A stretch of DNA of 64,000 bases from Aliiglaciecola sp. LCG003 (GCF_030316135.1 NZ_CP128185.1:434001-498000), one strand, 5' to 3'; positions 44,035-53,871 are shown, counted from the stretch's first letter. Made by a program: numbers and translations. The notes: generated from the letters alone by a model not told the origin.

Positions 44035-46131
44035 TTACCAAATTTTCACACGTTGTTCTGGTTCCAAATACAAAGCGTCAGTTTGCTTAATATCGAAGGC
44101 ATCATAGAATTCAGGAACATTGCGAACTGCGCCATTGGCTCTGAACTCACTAGGAGAATGTGGATCGGTATCAATCTGATTTCTTAGGGTTTCTGGACGA
44201 TATTTGTTAGCCCATATTTGCCCAAAACCTAAGAAAACTCGTTGAGTACCAGTGAAACCATCTATAACGGGTGATTCTTCACCTGCTAGAGACATCTGAT
44301 AAGCCTTAAGTGCAATAGATATACCGCCCAAGTCACCAATATTTTCGCCGAGGGTAAATTCACCATTTACGTGAACACCTTCGAGTGCTTCGAACTCGTT
44401 ATACTGGCTAATGAGTTGTTTAGTACGGGTGGTAAACTCAGTTTTATCATTTTCAGACCACCAATTACGCAGCACTCCGTCGCCATCGAAGGTACTTCCT
44501 GCATCATCAAATCCGTGACCAATTTCATGACCAATTACCGCACCAATTCCACCGTAGTTAACGGCGTCTTCAGCTTCCATATTAAAAAACGGAGGTTGCA
44601 ATATAGCCGCTGGGAACACGATTTCATTCATAGGGGGGTTGTAGTAGGCATTAACCGTTTGTGGATTCATCGCCCACTCATGTTTTTGCACAGGGCCTTT
44701 CTGTTTTTCTAACATTTGTGCGTATTGTACTTCGTTAGAGCGTTTTACATTGCCCAACAGATCATTCTCTGCAATGGTTAATGCACTATAGTCTTTCCAT
44801 TTATCAGGGTAACCAATCTTGGGAGTGAACTTGGACAATTTATCTAAGGCTTCAGCTTTGGTATCTTCCGACATCCAATCTAATTCTTTGATACTGACTT
44901 CGTATGCTTTTAAGAGATTGCTAACTAGGCCCATCATGTGTTCTTTTGCCTCAGGTGAAAAGTGCTCTTTCACATAGACTTTACCGACCACTTCGCCAAG
45001 ATGTTGGTTAACTAAGTTAACTCCACGACGCCACATTGGGCGCGGCTCTTGAACACCATAAAGAGTCTTATTATAAAATTCGAAATTAGCTTGATCGAAC
45101 TCGCTGGTGAGGTAAGTAGCGGTATTGTTTATCACTCCCCACTTTAAAAACACTTTCCAGGTTTCCAAATCCGTATCGGCAATAATGTTGTCCATACTGC
45201 GCATGAAATCTAATTGAGTGACGACGAGGTAATCAACATCACTCAACTCAGCAGCGTCCAACATAGTTGGCCACGGGAACTTTGGCATCAATTCAGCAAG
45301 TTCAGCCACGGGGACTTTATTGTAAAGCCCAACCATATCACGGGTCTGTTCTTTTTTCATATGCTGCTCGGCGATGCGAGTTTCTAGCGCCATAATCACT
45401 TTAGCGCGCTCTTTACCATTTTCTAAACCAGCTAGTTCAAACATGCGAGCAATATGATCTATGTACTGTGCACGGATACTCGCAGAAGTCTCGTCTTCCT
45501 TGAAATAGTATTCCCGCTCAGGCAAGCCAATTCCACTTTGCCAGGTTAGAATCATGTATGCATTTGGATCTTTGAAATCAACATATTGACCCACCGAAAA
45601 AGGCGCACCAAAACTGTGCTTGTTTGCGTATGCAAAATACTGAGCTAGTTGTTGGTAATCTCCAATCGCATCTATTTTGGCAAATTCAGGTTTGAGCGGT
45701 GCGATACCGATTTCATCACGTTGTTCCATATTCAAGAAAGAATTGTACAAGCCGCCGACTTTCTGCTCATCTGATCCTGCGCTAAAATCACCATCTGCAG
45801 ATGTTTTGATTATAGTCATTACATCTTCTTGGGCTTCGTCTCTGAGGATTTGAAATGATCCGTAACTGGCTTTATCTTCTGGAATTTCTACGCTATCTAA
45901 CCACTTGCCATTGGCGTATTTGAAAAAGTTATCGCCAGGTTTGATGCTATTGTCTATTTGTTCAAGGGAAATGCCAGATGCCATGCTAGCACGGTCAATC
46001 TTTTGACTAACTTTAGTAACGGATTGTTCAGTCTGCTCTGCGCCTGTTTTGGACTGAATCTGGGAGTTTTCTGATTTCGAACAACCGCCAAGGGCAACGG
46101 CTACAGCGATAGATAGTAAGTATTTTTTCAT
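44035..46131 (-). CDS. M13-family metallopeptidase lipoprotein (PepO-like)
   Basis: 698 aa. Lipoprotein signal MKKYLLSIAVAVALGGCSKS. The N-terminal domain starts GDNFFKYANGKWLDS. The catalytic domain has VNAYYNPPMNEIVFPAAI, zinc ligands in VIGHEIGHGFDDAGSTF (HExxH) and the third ligand in ENIGDLGG. The C-terminus ends VKIW. It is a neprilysin-like endopeptidase that cleaves peptides in the periplasm or at the surface. Monocistronic. Confidence 0.95.
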   Translation of the reverse strand: MKKYLLSIAVAVALGGCSKSENSQIQSKTGAEQTEQSVTKVSQKIDRASMASGISLEQIDNSIKPGDNFFKYANGKWLDSVEIPEDKASYGSFQILRDEAQEDVMTIIKTSADGDFSAGSDEQKVGGLYNSFLNMEQRDEIGIAPLKPEFAKIDAIGDYQQLAQYFAYANKHSFGAPFSVGQYVDFKDPNAYMILTWQSGIGLPEREYYFKEDETSASIRAQYIDHIARMFELAGLENGKERAKVIMALETRIAEQHMKKEQTRDMVGLYNKVPVAELAELMPKFPWPTMLDAAELSDVDYLVVTQLDFMRSMDNIIADTDLETWKVFLKWGVINNTATYLTSEFDQANFEFYNKTLYGVQEPRPMWRRGVNLVNQHLGEVVGKVYVKEHFSPEAKEHMMGLVSNLLKAYEVSIKELDWMSEDTKAEALDKLSKFTPKIGYPDKWKDYSALTIAENDLLGNVKRSNEVQYAQMLEKQKGPVQKHEWAMNPQTVNAYYNPPMNEIVFPAAILQPPFFNMEAEDAVNYGGIGAVIGHEIGHGFDDAGSTFDGDGVLRNWWSENDKTEFTTRTKQLISQYNEFEALEGVHVNGEFTLGENIGDLGGISIALKAYQMSLAGEESPVIDGFTGTQRVFLGFGQIWANKYRPETLRNQIDTDPHSPSEFRANGAVRNVPEFYDAFDIKQTDALYLEPEQRVKIW

Positions 46132-46202
46132 TAATACACCTCATTAGTTATGGTCTTGCTTCCATGCGCAAGTACGGATGACATCAAACAGGTAAGCAAA
46201 AA

Positions 46203-47018
46203 TTACTTACCGAACTTAAATATAAATCTGTCGGTATTGCCCCGAATGGACGGGTCAAACACAGAATTTTGATGGGTATCATTTTTGTTACGCAGGTAAT
46301 AGGCCTCTTCGCGTAATGTAAACCCGGCCTCAGTAAAATGCGCTTTAACAATTTCGGGGTCGATACGATGCAACTGATTAGCTGCTTCATAACCCGATCC
46401 CGTGCTAGCAGCATGATCGATTATAATAACGATACCATCGGGCTTGAGCTTCAGTTTTAACAGAGCCAGTACACTCTTGTGGTCGACGTATTCTTGCCGT
46501 AGTTGGATCAGTTTACCGTTTTGGGTCATCTCGGTAAAAAATAAATCATGGTAATTGAGCGCCATAAAGGCGATATCAACAGAATCATCTGGAATAGTGA
46601 TTTTATCAATAGCGATGTTGTCCAAACGGACGACGTTGGGCAGACGGTTATCTTTGGTTCTTTGCTTTATACCTTGTTCTGCAAATCGCCAAATCACTTC
46701 ATCGTTTTGAGCATATACTTTTCCATCAGGACCAACCGCCATAGAGAACAATTCGGTATACCAGCCATCTCCACTGAACAAATCTAATACGGTGTCACCG
46801 GATGCCACACCGCTAAAACCTAGTATTTGTGCCGGTTTTCGGGCTTTATCTCTTTGGCTATCTTCGTTGGGACGGGTTGGTGATGCCAGCAATGCAGTTA
46901 ATTGTTGCGCAGATAATATAGAACGACTCGGGACTATTGTATTGGCTTGATCAGCATTTACTATTTGGCTTGCCAAAATTAAAGGCAACAAGGCCTTGAA
47001 ATATGTAGATAGTTTCAT
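46203..47018 (-). CDS. exported class I SAM-dependent methyltransferase-like protein
   Basis: 271 aa. The N-terminus is a clear signal peptide (KALLPLILASQIVNADQ). The Rossmann methyltransferase core follows: motif I VLDLFSGDGWYTELFS, an acidic residue ending strand 2 (VYAQND), DIAFMALNYHDLF as motif IV and GIVIIIDHAAS after it. SAM is not known to be available in the periplasm, so the secretion signal is an oddity shared by a recognisable family of such proteins. The substrate is unknown. Confidence 0.75.
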   Translation of the reverse strand: MKLSTYFKALLPLILASQIVNADQANTIVPSRSILSAQQLTALLASPTRPNEDSQRDKARKPAQILGFSGVASGDTVLDLFSGDGWYTELFSMAVGPDGKVYAQNDEVIWRFAEQGIKQRTKDNRLPNVVRLDNIAIDKITIPDDSVDIAFMALNYHDLFFTEMTQNGKLIQLRQEYVDHKSVLALLKLKLKPDGIVIIIDHAASTGSGYEAANQLHRIDPEIVKAHFTEAGFTLREEAYYLRNKNDTHQNSVFDPSIRGNTDRFIFKFGK

Positions 47019-47153
47019 GGTACAGCGACTGTGAATTTAATTACAATGCCTAGCATAACGTTAACTCCAGCAAATTTGCATTAAAAACTGTAACAGAACA
47101 ATTCGGGTTTCTTTTTAATCTCTATTTAAGGTACTTTATTTGCTATTCATAAC

Positions 47154-47585
47154 ATGGAGAAAATTATTTTGAATGCCACAATTATTGCGTTGATAGGTTA
47201 TATCAGTTGGACGCTTCTTTTATTGATTGCAATTGGCGTTTATCGGACCAAATTGGTACTTAGCAAAGAGCACTTAGCGAACGAGTTTAGCCCGGATGGG
47301 GCAAGCTCACCTATTTTCGGACGTCGACTCACTCGAGCCCAAACTAACTGTGCTGAAAGTTTTGTTTTTACAGGGGGGGTGTTGCTGTTGGCGTTGGCTA
47401 CATCATCAACGATTATTACCGATGGCTTGGCTTATTTTCTCTTGGCTGCAAGGCTTAGCCAATCTATTACCCACTTGATATCTACATCAGTGTTAGCTGT
47501 CCTGTTACGTTTTATATTCTTTTTGATCCAAGTCGCGATAAGTGCCTATTGGTTGTTTATGCTGTTTACTAAATTCACAGGTTAG
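47154..47585 (+). CDS. MAPEG family membrane protein
   Basis: 143 aa with four hydrophobic segments. The family-type pattern RLTRAQTNCAESFVFTGGVLLL is in the middle, and RLSQSITHLIS before the last helix. MAPEG proteins act on glutathione or lipid hydroperoxides; activity here is unknown. Its stop (47585) is only 7 bp before the next start, suggesting co-translation with the RraA-like gene. Confidence 0.8.
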   Translation: MEKIILNATIIALIGYISWTLLLLIAIGVYRTKLVLSKEHLANEFSPDGASSPIFGRRLTRAQTNCAESFVFTGGVLLLALATSSTIITDGLAYFLLAARLSQSITHLISTSVLAVLLRFIFFLIQVAISAYWLFMLFTKFTG

Positions 47586-47592
47586 CTTTTTT

Positions 47593-48204
47593 ATGACAGA
47601 TTTCGATAAATACAAACAGATTTCACCTTGCGAGTACGCAGACGGATTGCCAAGAGAGCAATTTGTCGACTACCAAATTCACAGCTTATGGCCTCAACCC
47701 CCGCGGATCGCAGGACCCGCTTTCACGGTTTTGTGTGAACCTGGAGATCATCTAATGTTGCACGCAGCAATCTATCAGGCCAATGCAGGTGACATAATAG
47801 TTGTACAAGCCGATCCGAACTTTGCTGTGGCCGGGGGCAATGTATGTGCTATTGCGCAAAGTCGAGGCATTGCCGGATTTGTGATTGATGGCGTGATCCG
47901 AGACCTTGCCGAAGTACGGGATTTACAATTTCCTGTTTTTGCTAGAGGGGTGATCCCCAAGCCTGGAGCAAAAAAGAAATATTCGGCCCTGAATCAACCC
48001 ATTGTTTGTGGTGGGGTATCTGTCAATCCTGGCGATCTAGTTATAGCTGATGAAGAAGGCATAGCCGTGGTACCTCAAGATCAAATCCCGTCAGTATACC
48101 AAGTTGCCAAAGCGCGCACGGACAAAGATGCTGCTACGACGTTACAGCAATGGCAAGACAGTCATAAACACAATATCGAAAAATTAATCTCTGATTTAAA
48201 ATAA
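47593..48204 (+). CDS. RraA-like / 4-hydroxy-4-methyl-2-oxoglutarate aldolase family
   Basis: 203 aa from the ATG at 47593; a longer frame exists but is unconserved. RraA fold: GPAFTVLCEPGDHLMLHAAI, AVAGGNVCAIAQSRGIAGFV, DGVIRDLAEVRDLQFPVFARG and VCGGVSVNPGDLVIADEEGI. The G-x-RD motif (DGVIRD) is the metal/substrate site of the class II pyruvate aldolases HMG/CHA. It could be an aldolase or an RNase E regulator paralogue; the aldolase is favoured by the intact RD. Confidence 0.82.
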   Translation: MTDFDKYKQISPCEYADGLPREQFVDYQIHSLWPQPPRIAGPAFTVLCEPGDHLMLHAAIYQANAGDIIVVQADPNFAVAGGNVCAIAQSRGIAGFVIDGVIRDLAEVRDLQFPVFARGVIPKPGAKKKYSALNQPIVCGGVSVNPGDLVIADEEGIAVVPQDQIPSVYQVAKARTDKDAATTLQQWQDSHKHNIEKLISDLK

Positions 48205-48222
48205 ACTCACAATGGAATTTTC

Positions 48223-50064
48223 ATGTTTAAGTTTTTTGAACGGTTAGTCGCACCGTTCCCAGTTGAGCATCCGACTCAGCCTCCAAAGTCTATCGTTGCA
48301 TTTTGCCGCTATTATACAAAAGGCATGTGGCCAGCCATATTTACCGTGTCAGTCCTTGCCGCATTGGTTGCAGCACTAGAAGTGTCACTTTTTGGCTATG
48401 TTGGCCAATTGGTCGATTGGATGTCTCAGAAAGACCGACAAACCTTCCTCGCCGAGGAAACTAATAGCCTATTTTGGATGGCTGCGGTAATACTGATTAT
48501 TTTGCCGTGTTTGGTTATTTTACAATCGTTACTGACTCACCAAACGTTACTGGGTAATTACCCAATGAAAATTCGCTGGCAGGCACACCGTTATTTAATC
48601 GGCCAAAGTATCGGTTTTTTTCAAAACGAATTTGCGGGTCGGGTCGCCACTAAAGTCATGCAAACCGCTTTAGCTGTGCGCGAAGCGGTAATGAAGCTAT
48701 TAGATATTCTGGTGTATGTCAGCGTCTACTTTGTCAGTATCGTGGTGATGGTCTTTTCCATTGATTGGCGCTTAAGTGTGCCCTTGCTGATTTGGCTGTG
48801 CGTGTATTTCATTATCCTCAGATCAGTTGTACCAAGGTTGAAAAAAGCATCTCAGAAACAAGCAGATGCACGTTCAATAATGACCGGACGCATCGTGGAT
48901 AGTTACACCAATATCATGACGGTGAAGTTGTTCTCTCATAGCAGCCGAGAGTCGGAATACGCTAAAGAAGGTATGTCCGGCTTCTTAAATACGGTTTACC
49001 CGCAAATGCGTCTGGTAACACTGTTGTACGGTTGTGTGTGGTTTTCCAACGCCCTGTTAGTTTTTAGTATGAGCGCACTGTCTATTTATCTTTGGTTGCA
49101 TAATATTGTTAGTCCTGGCGACTTGGCCGTTGCTATCACATTGTGTTTACGACTAAACGGCATGTCACAGTGGATCATGTGGGAAGTATCCTCACTATTT
49201 GAAAATATCGGCACTGTTCAAGATGGCATCAATACCTTATCTAATGAAGTTTCCGTTCAGGACCAATCGCAAGCACCAGCTTTAGACGTCAAGGGCGGCG
49301 CGATAGAGTTTCAACACGTAGACTTTGGTTATGCCGGTCCAGAAGGAGTGCCAATTGAGGTGTTCAACAAGTTAAATCTATCGATAAAACCTGGCGAAAA
49401 GGTGGGCTTGGTTGGGCGATCCGGTGCCGGTAAGTCAACTTTGGTTAACTTACTATTGCGTTTTTACGACATTCAAAGCGGTAAAATTCTGATTGATGGC
49501 AAAGACATCAAAGAGGTAGCGCAGGAAAGTTTGCGGGCCAATATCAGCATGGTGACGCAAGATACCTCTTTGTTACATCGTTCAGTACGAGAGAATATTG
49601 TCTACGGCAAACTAGATGCCACTGAAGAACAGATGATTCAGGCGGCCAAACAGGCTGAAGCCGATGAGTTTATTCATAACTTGTCTGATCTAAATGGCAA
49701 TGTTGGCTACGATGCTCAGGTGGGAGAACGGGGAGTGAAATTGTCAGGTGGTCAACGACAACGAATCGCAATTGCTCGGGTAATGCTTAAAGATGCTCCA
49801 ATACTTATCTTGGATGAAGCAACCTCAGCATTAGATTCTGAAGTAGAAGTGGCTATCCAGCAATGTTTGAACAAAGTGATGGAAAACAAGACTGTATTGG
49901 CAATTGCCCATCGTCTATCCACTATCGCGCAAATGGATAGGTTATTGGTACTCGACGAAGGCCGAATCGTTGAGTCGGGTAGCCATGCTGAATTACTTGC
50001 CTTGAATGGTATTTATGCCAAGTTATGGGCCCACCAAACTGGTGGATTCATAGGCGTAGAATAG
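48223..50064 (+). CDS. ABC transporter, fused permease and ATPase
   Basis: 613 aa half-transporter. N-terminal six-helix exporter domain (about 30-330). ATPase: Walker A GRSGAGKST, signature LSGGQRQRIA, Walker B LILDEATSALD, H-loop AIAHRLST. It is of the MsbA/exporter type and probably acts as a homodimer. It is close behind the RraA-like gene (18 bp), so cotranscription is possible; the substrate is unknown. Confidence 0.9.
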   Translation: MFKFFERLVAPFPVEHPTQPPKSIVAFCRYYTKGMWPAIFTVSVLAALVAALEVSLFGYVGQLVDWMSQKDRQTFLAEETNSLFWMAAVILIILPCLVILQSLLTHQTLLGNYPMKIRWQAHRYLIGQSIGFFQNEFAGRVATKVMQTALAVREAVMKLLDILVYVSVYFVSIVVMVFSIDWRLSVPLLIWLCVYFIILRSVVPRLKKASQKQADARSIMTGRIVDSYTNIMTVKLFSHSSRESEYAKEGMSGFLNTVYPQMRLVTLLYGCVWFSNALLVFSMSALSIYLWLHNIVSPGDLAVAITLCLRLNGMSQWIMWEVSSLFENIGTVQDGINTLSNEVSVQDQSQAPALDVKGGAIEFQHVDFGYAGPEGVPIEVFNKLNLSIKPGEKVGLVGRSGAGKSTLVNLLLRFYDIQSGKILIDGKDIKEVAQESLRANISMVTQDTSLLHRSVRENIVYGKLDATEEQMIQAAKQAEADEFIHNLSDLNGNVGYDAQVGERGVKLSGGQRQRIAIARVMLKDAPILILDEATSALDSEVEVAIQQCLNKVMENKTVLAIAHRLSTIAQMDRLLVLDEGRIVESGSHAELLALNGIYAKLWAHQTGGFIGVE

Positions 50065-50401
50065 TTTTAAGATTCGTTAGCACTAGGGCGGGTGCCCCAT
50101 GCAGGTTAAGTGCAGCAGGAGTAATCCGCCTCTTTATGTAATGGCTGTTAAGCTCTGAAATCTAGGTGTATATTTTTTAGCTTTGCTAACTCCCAAGGGT
50201 AATAATTTGGTTTGGCTGAGACTCCGAATGTGCTTTTGTGCACAAAATAGCAAATCAGCCTTTTGTTTTTCTTGTATAGACCCCATCAATGAGTATAATA
50301 CGCGTCCCTCCTTGTGTGACTCAATGTTTCTCTGTAAAGAATCTCTCGAATTCACAAGGTTGGTGTAACTATAAGACGATCAGCTTTTGATGGTATGCGT
50401 T
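50065..50401 (+). promoter_or_regulatory. gap upstream of tRNA-Trp, with a tRNA-operon promoter
   Basis: No gene is supported. TTGTAT (50272-50277) and TATAAT (50294-50299), 16 bp apart, form a good promoter followed by a GC-rich GCGTCCC stretch, the usual discriminator of stringently controlled stable-RNA promoters. It would drive trnW-secE-nusG. Confidence 0.6.
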
Positions 50402-50478
50402 AGGGGTGTAGTTCCAATTGGTAGAACAGCGGTCTCCAAAACCGATGGTTGGGGGTTCGAATCCCTCCACCCCTGCCA
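50402..50478 (+). tRNA. trnW: tRNA-Trp (anticodon CCA)
   Basis: 77 nt including encoded CCA. The 7-bp acceptor stem AGGGGTG/CACCCCT is perfect, the anticodon loop is CTCCAAA with anticodon CCA, and the T loop is GGTTCGAATCC. It is followed by secE, as in many gammaproteobacteria (tRNA-Trp-secE-nusG). Confidence 0.97.
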
Positions 50479-50560
50479 AACAACATGTAGTAACGATAAT
50501 TTGAATTAGAACATGTCGGTTATGTCATGCAATACCGGCATTCAATACGGAAGTAAAAGT

Positions 50561-50938
50561 ATGAGCGAAAAAGTAGAAAACCCATCCAATTCACTGGATA
50601 TGCTCAAGTGGTTAGTAGTCGTAGTACTACTTGGTGGCGTGATTGCCGCAAACACCTATTATCAAGAAGTTTCCGTTCTTTACCGTGCATTGGGCGCTGT
50701 TTTGTTAGTAGTGATTGCTGGCTTTATTGCAAGCAGCACAGTGAAAGGCAGTACGTTTTTGACCTTTGCAAAAGAATCTAGAATGGAAGTCCGTAAAGTT
50801 GTTTGGCCTACTAGACAGGAAACTACAACGACTACCATGATTGTGTTAGCTGCAACCGCTGTGATGTCATTATTATTGTGGGGACTTGATGGCATTATCG
50901 TTAAGTTGGTTTCATTCATCACTGGATTAGGAGTGTAA
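50561..50938 (+). CDS. secE: preprotein translocase subunit SecE
   Basis: 125 aa from the ATG at 50561 (MSEKVENPSNSLDMLK). The frame can extend to 50513 but that part has no conserved residues. Three TM helices (about 15-35, 40-60, 90-115) are present, the gammaproteobacterial form. The conserved FAKESRMEVRKVVWPTRQET lies before the last helix. Together with SecY and SecG it forms the protein-conducting channel. The nusG start is 3 bp after its stop. Confidence 0.95.
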   Translation: MSEKVENPSNSLDMLKWLVVVVLLGGVIAANTYYQEVSVLYRALGAVLLVVIAGFIASSTVKGSTFLTFAKESRMEVRKVVWPTRQETTTTTMIVLAATAVMSLLLWGLDGIIVKLVSFITGLGV

Positions 50939-50941
50939 AAC

Positions 50942-51478
50942 ATGTCTGCTAAAAATTGGTACGTGGTACAAGCATTCTCTGGTTATGAAGGCCGTGTACA
51001 AAAAACCTTGCTTGAGCATATCAAGATGCACCAGATGGAAGAATTCTTTGGTGAAATCTTAGTTCCTACTGAAGAAGTGGTAGAGATGCGAGCGGGTCAA
51101 AAGCGCAAGAGTGAACGTAAATTTTTCCCAGGCTATGTGCTGGTTGAAATGGAAATGAACGAAGACTCTTGGCACCTAGTGAAGAGTGTTCCGCGGGTAT
51201 TAGGCTTCATTGGTGGTACCTCTGATCGCCCTATGCCAATCAGCAAAAAAGAAGCGGAAGCAATTCTTAATCGTCTTGAAGAGTCAGTTGATAAGCCAAA
51301 ACCAAAAACTTTGTTCGAGCCAGGCGAAGTGGTACGTGTTACCGATGGTCCTTTTGCAGACTTCAACGGTGTTGTCGAAGAAGTGGATTACGAGAAAAGT
51401 CGCTTAAAGGTTTCAGTATTGATATTCGGTCGTTCAACTCCAGTAGAGTTGGAATTCGGTCAGGTCGAAAAAGGTTAA
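50942..51478 (+). CDS. nusG: transcription termination/antitermination factor NusG
   Basis: 178 aa. NGN domain from [15 protein letters not shown] through [13 protein letters not shown] and [13 protein letters not shown] domain [22 protein letters not shown] with [12 protein letters not shown] after it. It binds RNA polymerase and Rho or S10. It is followed by a strong intrinsic terminator instead of running on into rplK. Confidence 0.97.
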   Translation: MSAKNWYVVQAFSGYEGRVQKTLLEHIKMHQMEEFFGEILVPTEEVVEMRAGQKRKSERKFFPGYVLVEMEMNEDSWHLVKSVPRVLGFIGGTSDRPMPISKKEAEAILNRLEESVDKPKPKTLFEPGEVVRVTDGPFADFNGVVEEVDYEKSRLKVSVLIFGRSTPVELEFGQVEKG

Positions 51479-51520
51479 TCTTTCTACGTAAACGTAGATT
51501 TTGCAAAGCAACAGATTACA

Positions 51521-51550
51521 AAAAAGACGTCATAATTGACGTCTTTTTTT
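51521..51550 (+). terminator. intrinsic terminator after nusG
   Basis: AAAAAGACGTCA and TGACGTCTTTTT pair over 12 bp with a TAAT loop, ending in a seven-T run (51544-51550). Strong. It ends the trnW-secE-nusG transcript. Confidence 0.9.
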
Positions 51551-51593
51551 ATGCCTAGAACACATTAAGATTTGCTGGATTATATCTCGACAT

Positions 51594-52400
51594 TTACCAG
51601 TGTGGGGCAAAATCCGGGTCGATTAAGCGCTTATTGGTATCTAGTTTAGTAATTTTGTCCATTTGCTCAGCGGTTAGGCGGATGCCTTTAGCCTCGAAAT
51701 TACTATGAATATGCTCTTTGCTTGTGGAAGCTGGGATGGGAATAATGCCATGTTGTATCTGCCATGCAATGGCTATTGAAGCCGGACTAACATCATGCTC
51801 TTTGGCAATTTTCTGCAAAATTTTATCTTGCATTACATTGCCATTCCCTAACGGCATATAACCGACAACTTCGATTCCTTTACTGCGGCAAAAGTTAACC
51901 ATATCGGAATTCTGGAACTGTGGGTGAATTTCGATTTGGTTACAGGTTACGTTTTCCTGGCCGATGACTGCGAACGCTTGCTCCAGCAAAGGTGCAGTAA
52001 AATTAGACACACCAATTGCTCGGGTATAACCTTTATGCATGGCTGAGACTAATTCACTCAAATATTCTTCCATTGGTACTTTACCCTCTGGGGAAGGCCA
52101 ATGTATCAATAAGAGATCAACATAATCAGTTTGTAAGTCTTCAAGACTTTGCTCGACACTGGGTAAAAACTTATCTTTGCTAAAGTTGTCTGTCCACACT
52201 TTGGTGGTTAGAAATATATCACTTCTACTTACATCTGAATCTGCTATGGCTTGCCCGACATCTTTCTCATTCCCGTATACTTGTGCAGTATCAATATGGC
52301 GAAATCCAGCTTCTAGGGCGTGTTGTATTGCTTGTTGGAGACTTGTACCTTTAAATCGAAAGGTTCCAAATCCGGGGCTGGGTATAGAGACGTTGTACAT
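51594..52400 (-). CDS. dkgB: aldo/keto reductase, 2,5-diketo-D-gluconate reductase B type
   Basis: 268 aa. TIM barrel with tetrad residues: Asp/Tyr in RHIDTAQVYGNE, Lys in LTTKVW, His in LLIHWPSP. C-terminal cofactor segment IPIPASTSKEHIHSNF. Length and the MYNVSIPSPGFGTFRF start match DkgB. It reduces small ketones or aldehydes such as methylglyoxal. AAGGAG is at good spacing. It lies on the opposite strand between nusG and rplK. Confidence 0.9.
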   Translation of the reverse strand: MYNVSIPSPGFGTFRFKGTSLQQAIQHALEAGFRHIDTAQVYGNEKDVGQAIADSDVSRSDIFLTTKVWTDNFSKDKFLPSVEQSLEDLQTDYVDLLLIHWPSPEGKVPMEEYLSELVSAMHKGYTRAIGVSNFTAPLLEQAFAVIGQENVTCNQIEIHPQFQNSDMVNFCRSKGIEVVGYMPLGNGNVMQDKILQKIAKEHDVSPASIAIAWQIQHGIIPIPASTSKEHIHSNFEAKGIRLTAEQMDKITKLDTNKRLIDPDFAPHW

Positions 52401-53016
52401 GCTTTCACTCCTTATTTTCTAACAACATTGCGAATTGGATAGTGAAATAGAAACTATGGAAGAATGATGCCAAAACTTAACTATTTGATTATTATAGTTA
52501 TAATTCGAATGTGAAAATCTATATTGTAAACTTTGCAAGACCGAAGGGTAGTTCTTCCATTATATTTGAATAGGGCCTTGTTGCACGAGAATGGGATTAG
52601 CTATTTACCACAGGAATTTTCTTCTGAACGCTAAACTAGACTTTCATATTATAAAGAATTGGCTAATATTTTGGTCTAAGTGTTTAAGGTGTAGTGCTTG
52701 AAGGAAGCAAGTTTAATATATCTTTTGCAGTGTATTTAATTGTGAAATCCTAGCTATTAAACATCCATCATATTTCAAAATATTTCACTGTTAACATATT
52801 TGAGTTTTATTTAACAGATTGATTAATATAAGGAATGTGTTATTTAAAATAACTATTTTGATGATTGTTGAGCGCTGTAGACGCAATGTAAAGTTTCGTT
52901 ACGATTGGTGAATTGCGGTTGTAACTGCTTGAAACTATCATTGCCCATCATGTTGACCTTAGAGCTATGCGACACAGATGTTAGGTTAATTATCAACTAT
53001 TCTAAAGGACAGAAAA
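52401..53016. other. 616-bp gap without a supported gene
   Basis: A/T-rich. No ORF of convincing codon use, tRNA or repeat of the dispersed family was seen. AAAGGACAG (53004-53012) is the ribosome-binding region of the next gene. Confidence 0.5.
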
Positions 53017-53535
53017 ATGGATTCTCTAAGACATATTTTAAGAAAAACTTCACTACTAGTAATTTTGGTTGGCATTTCAGTCGGGCATCTCCAAGCCAAA
53101 GAAGATAATCAAAGCGATAGTATCGAGAGAGTAGAAGTGGTCGGAGAAAAAACTTTGGCATTTTACCGTACCCAAATGGAAGCGGCAGAGGTTGAGTTTT
53201 ATGATGAGTTCAATAAACATGTGAAAAATTCTAGATACAAGGTTGTTTGCAAAGACGAACCTAGAGACAATTCTTATCGAATCACTCAAAAAGCCTGTTA
53301 TCCCATGTATTTTTTGGAGAAAAAAACGGACATGATTAATCGAGCTCGTCAAAGCCGCAGCGCTATTCCATCCAACAAAGACGTTGAAGCATCCCTAAGA
53401 AGTGAAAAGGCTAAGGCAATGAAGCATGCTGAAAAGCTAGTGCAAAAAAAACCAGAATTAAAGACTAAATTGGTTGAAATGTACAAGACTAAGCAGTTAT
53501 TTCTAAAAGCAGAGCAACAAGCAAATAACAACTAG
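53017..53535 (+). CDS. secreted protein of unknown function
   Basis: 172 aa. Signal peptide RHILRKTSLLVILVGISVGHLQAKED. The mature N-terminus SIERVEVVGEKTLAFYR is a TonB-box-like ExVxVxG segment, followed by EAAEVEFYDEFNKHVKNSRY and two Cys (VVCKDE, KACYPMYF). A charged helix rich in K and E ends the protein. Proteins with an E-V-V-G segment, then FY-x-x-FN and two cysteines are common and uncharacterised in Alteromonadales (memory, not searched). It lies between dkgB and rplK and is unrelated to translation. Confidence 0.7.
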   Translation: MDSLRHILRKTSLLVILVGISVGHLQAKEDNQSDSIERVEVVGEKTLAFYRTQMEAAEVEFYDEFNKHVKNSRYKVVCKDEPRDNSYRITQKACYPMYFLEKKTDMINRARQSRSAIPSNKDVEASLRSEKAKAMKHAEKLVQKKPELKTKLVEMYKTKQLFLKAEQQANNN

Positions 53536-53598
53536 TCTAGTGTGACAATTCAATTTAATAGCGTTGGGTTTAAGTAACTAGAATTATGAATATAATTC

Positions 53599-53620
53599 AA
53601 GGCCCTTAAATGCGGGCCTT
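53599..53620 (+). terminator. terminator-like hairpin after the secreted protein gene
   Basis: AAGGCCC (53599-53605) and GGGCCTT (53614-53620) pair over 7 bp with an 8-nt loop, followed by AATTGTT. It is the only end signal before the rplK promoter. Confidence 0.6.
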
Positions 53621-53842
53621 AATTGTTAAACAAATAGAAAATCTTACATTTTAGATAAGCAGCAAACAGGCGATAACGATATTGCTCTGCTAACTTAATT
53701 AGTCGCTGATTTTGCTGCCTTCTGAAAAATCCTACAGCGCAGTTCCTCAAATGCAGTTCCTCACATAATGGTATGTGCCGTTGGATGACTGAGAACATTT
53801 AGTTGCCTCTCAAATTAAAGTACATATTATCGACATTAAGGC

Positions 53843-53871
53843 TTGCGTAGGTTAAATATATAATCTATAAT
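53843..53871 (+). promoter_or_regulatory. promoter of the rplK operon
   Basis: TTGCGT (53843-53848) and TATAAT (53866-53871) are exactly 17 bp apart, about 90 bp upstream of the rplK start. It is followed by CGCGGCCC, a GC-rich discriminator as expected for ribosomal-protein promoters. Confidence 0.8.

Noticed and set aside
52570-52600. AGGGCCTTGTTGCA motif resembling an insertion-sequence end between dkgB and the secreted protein gene
   Set aside because: No matching inverted end or target duplication was found and no transposase is near; chance similarity is likely.
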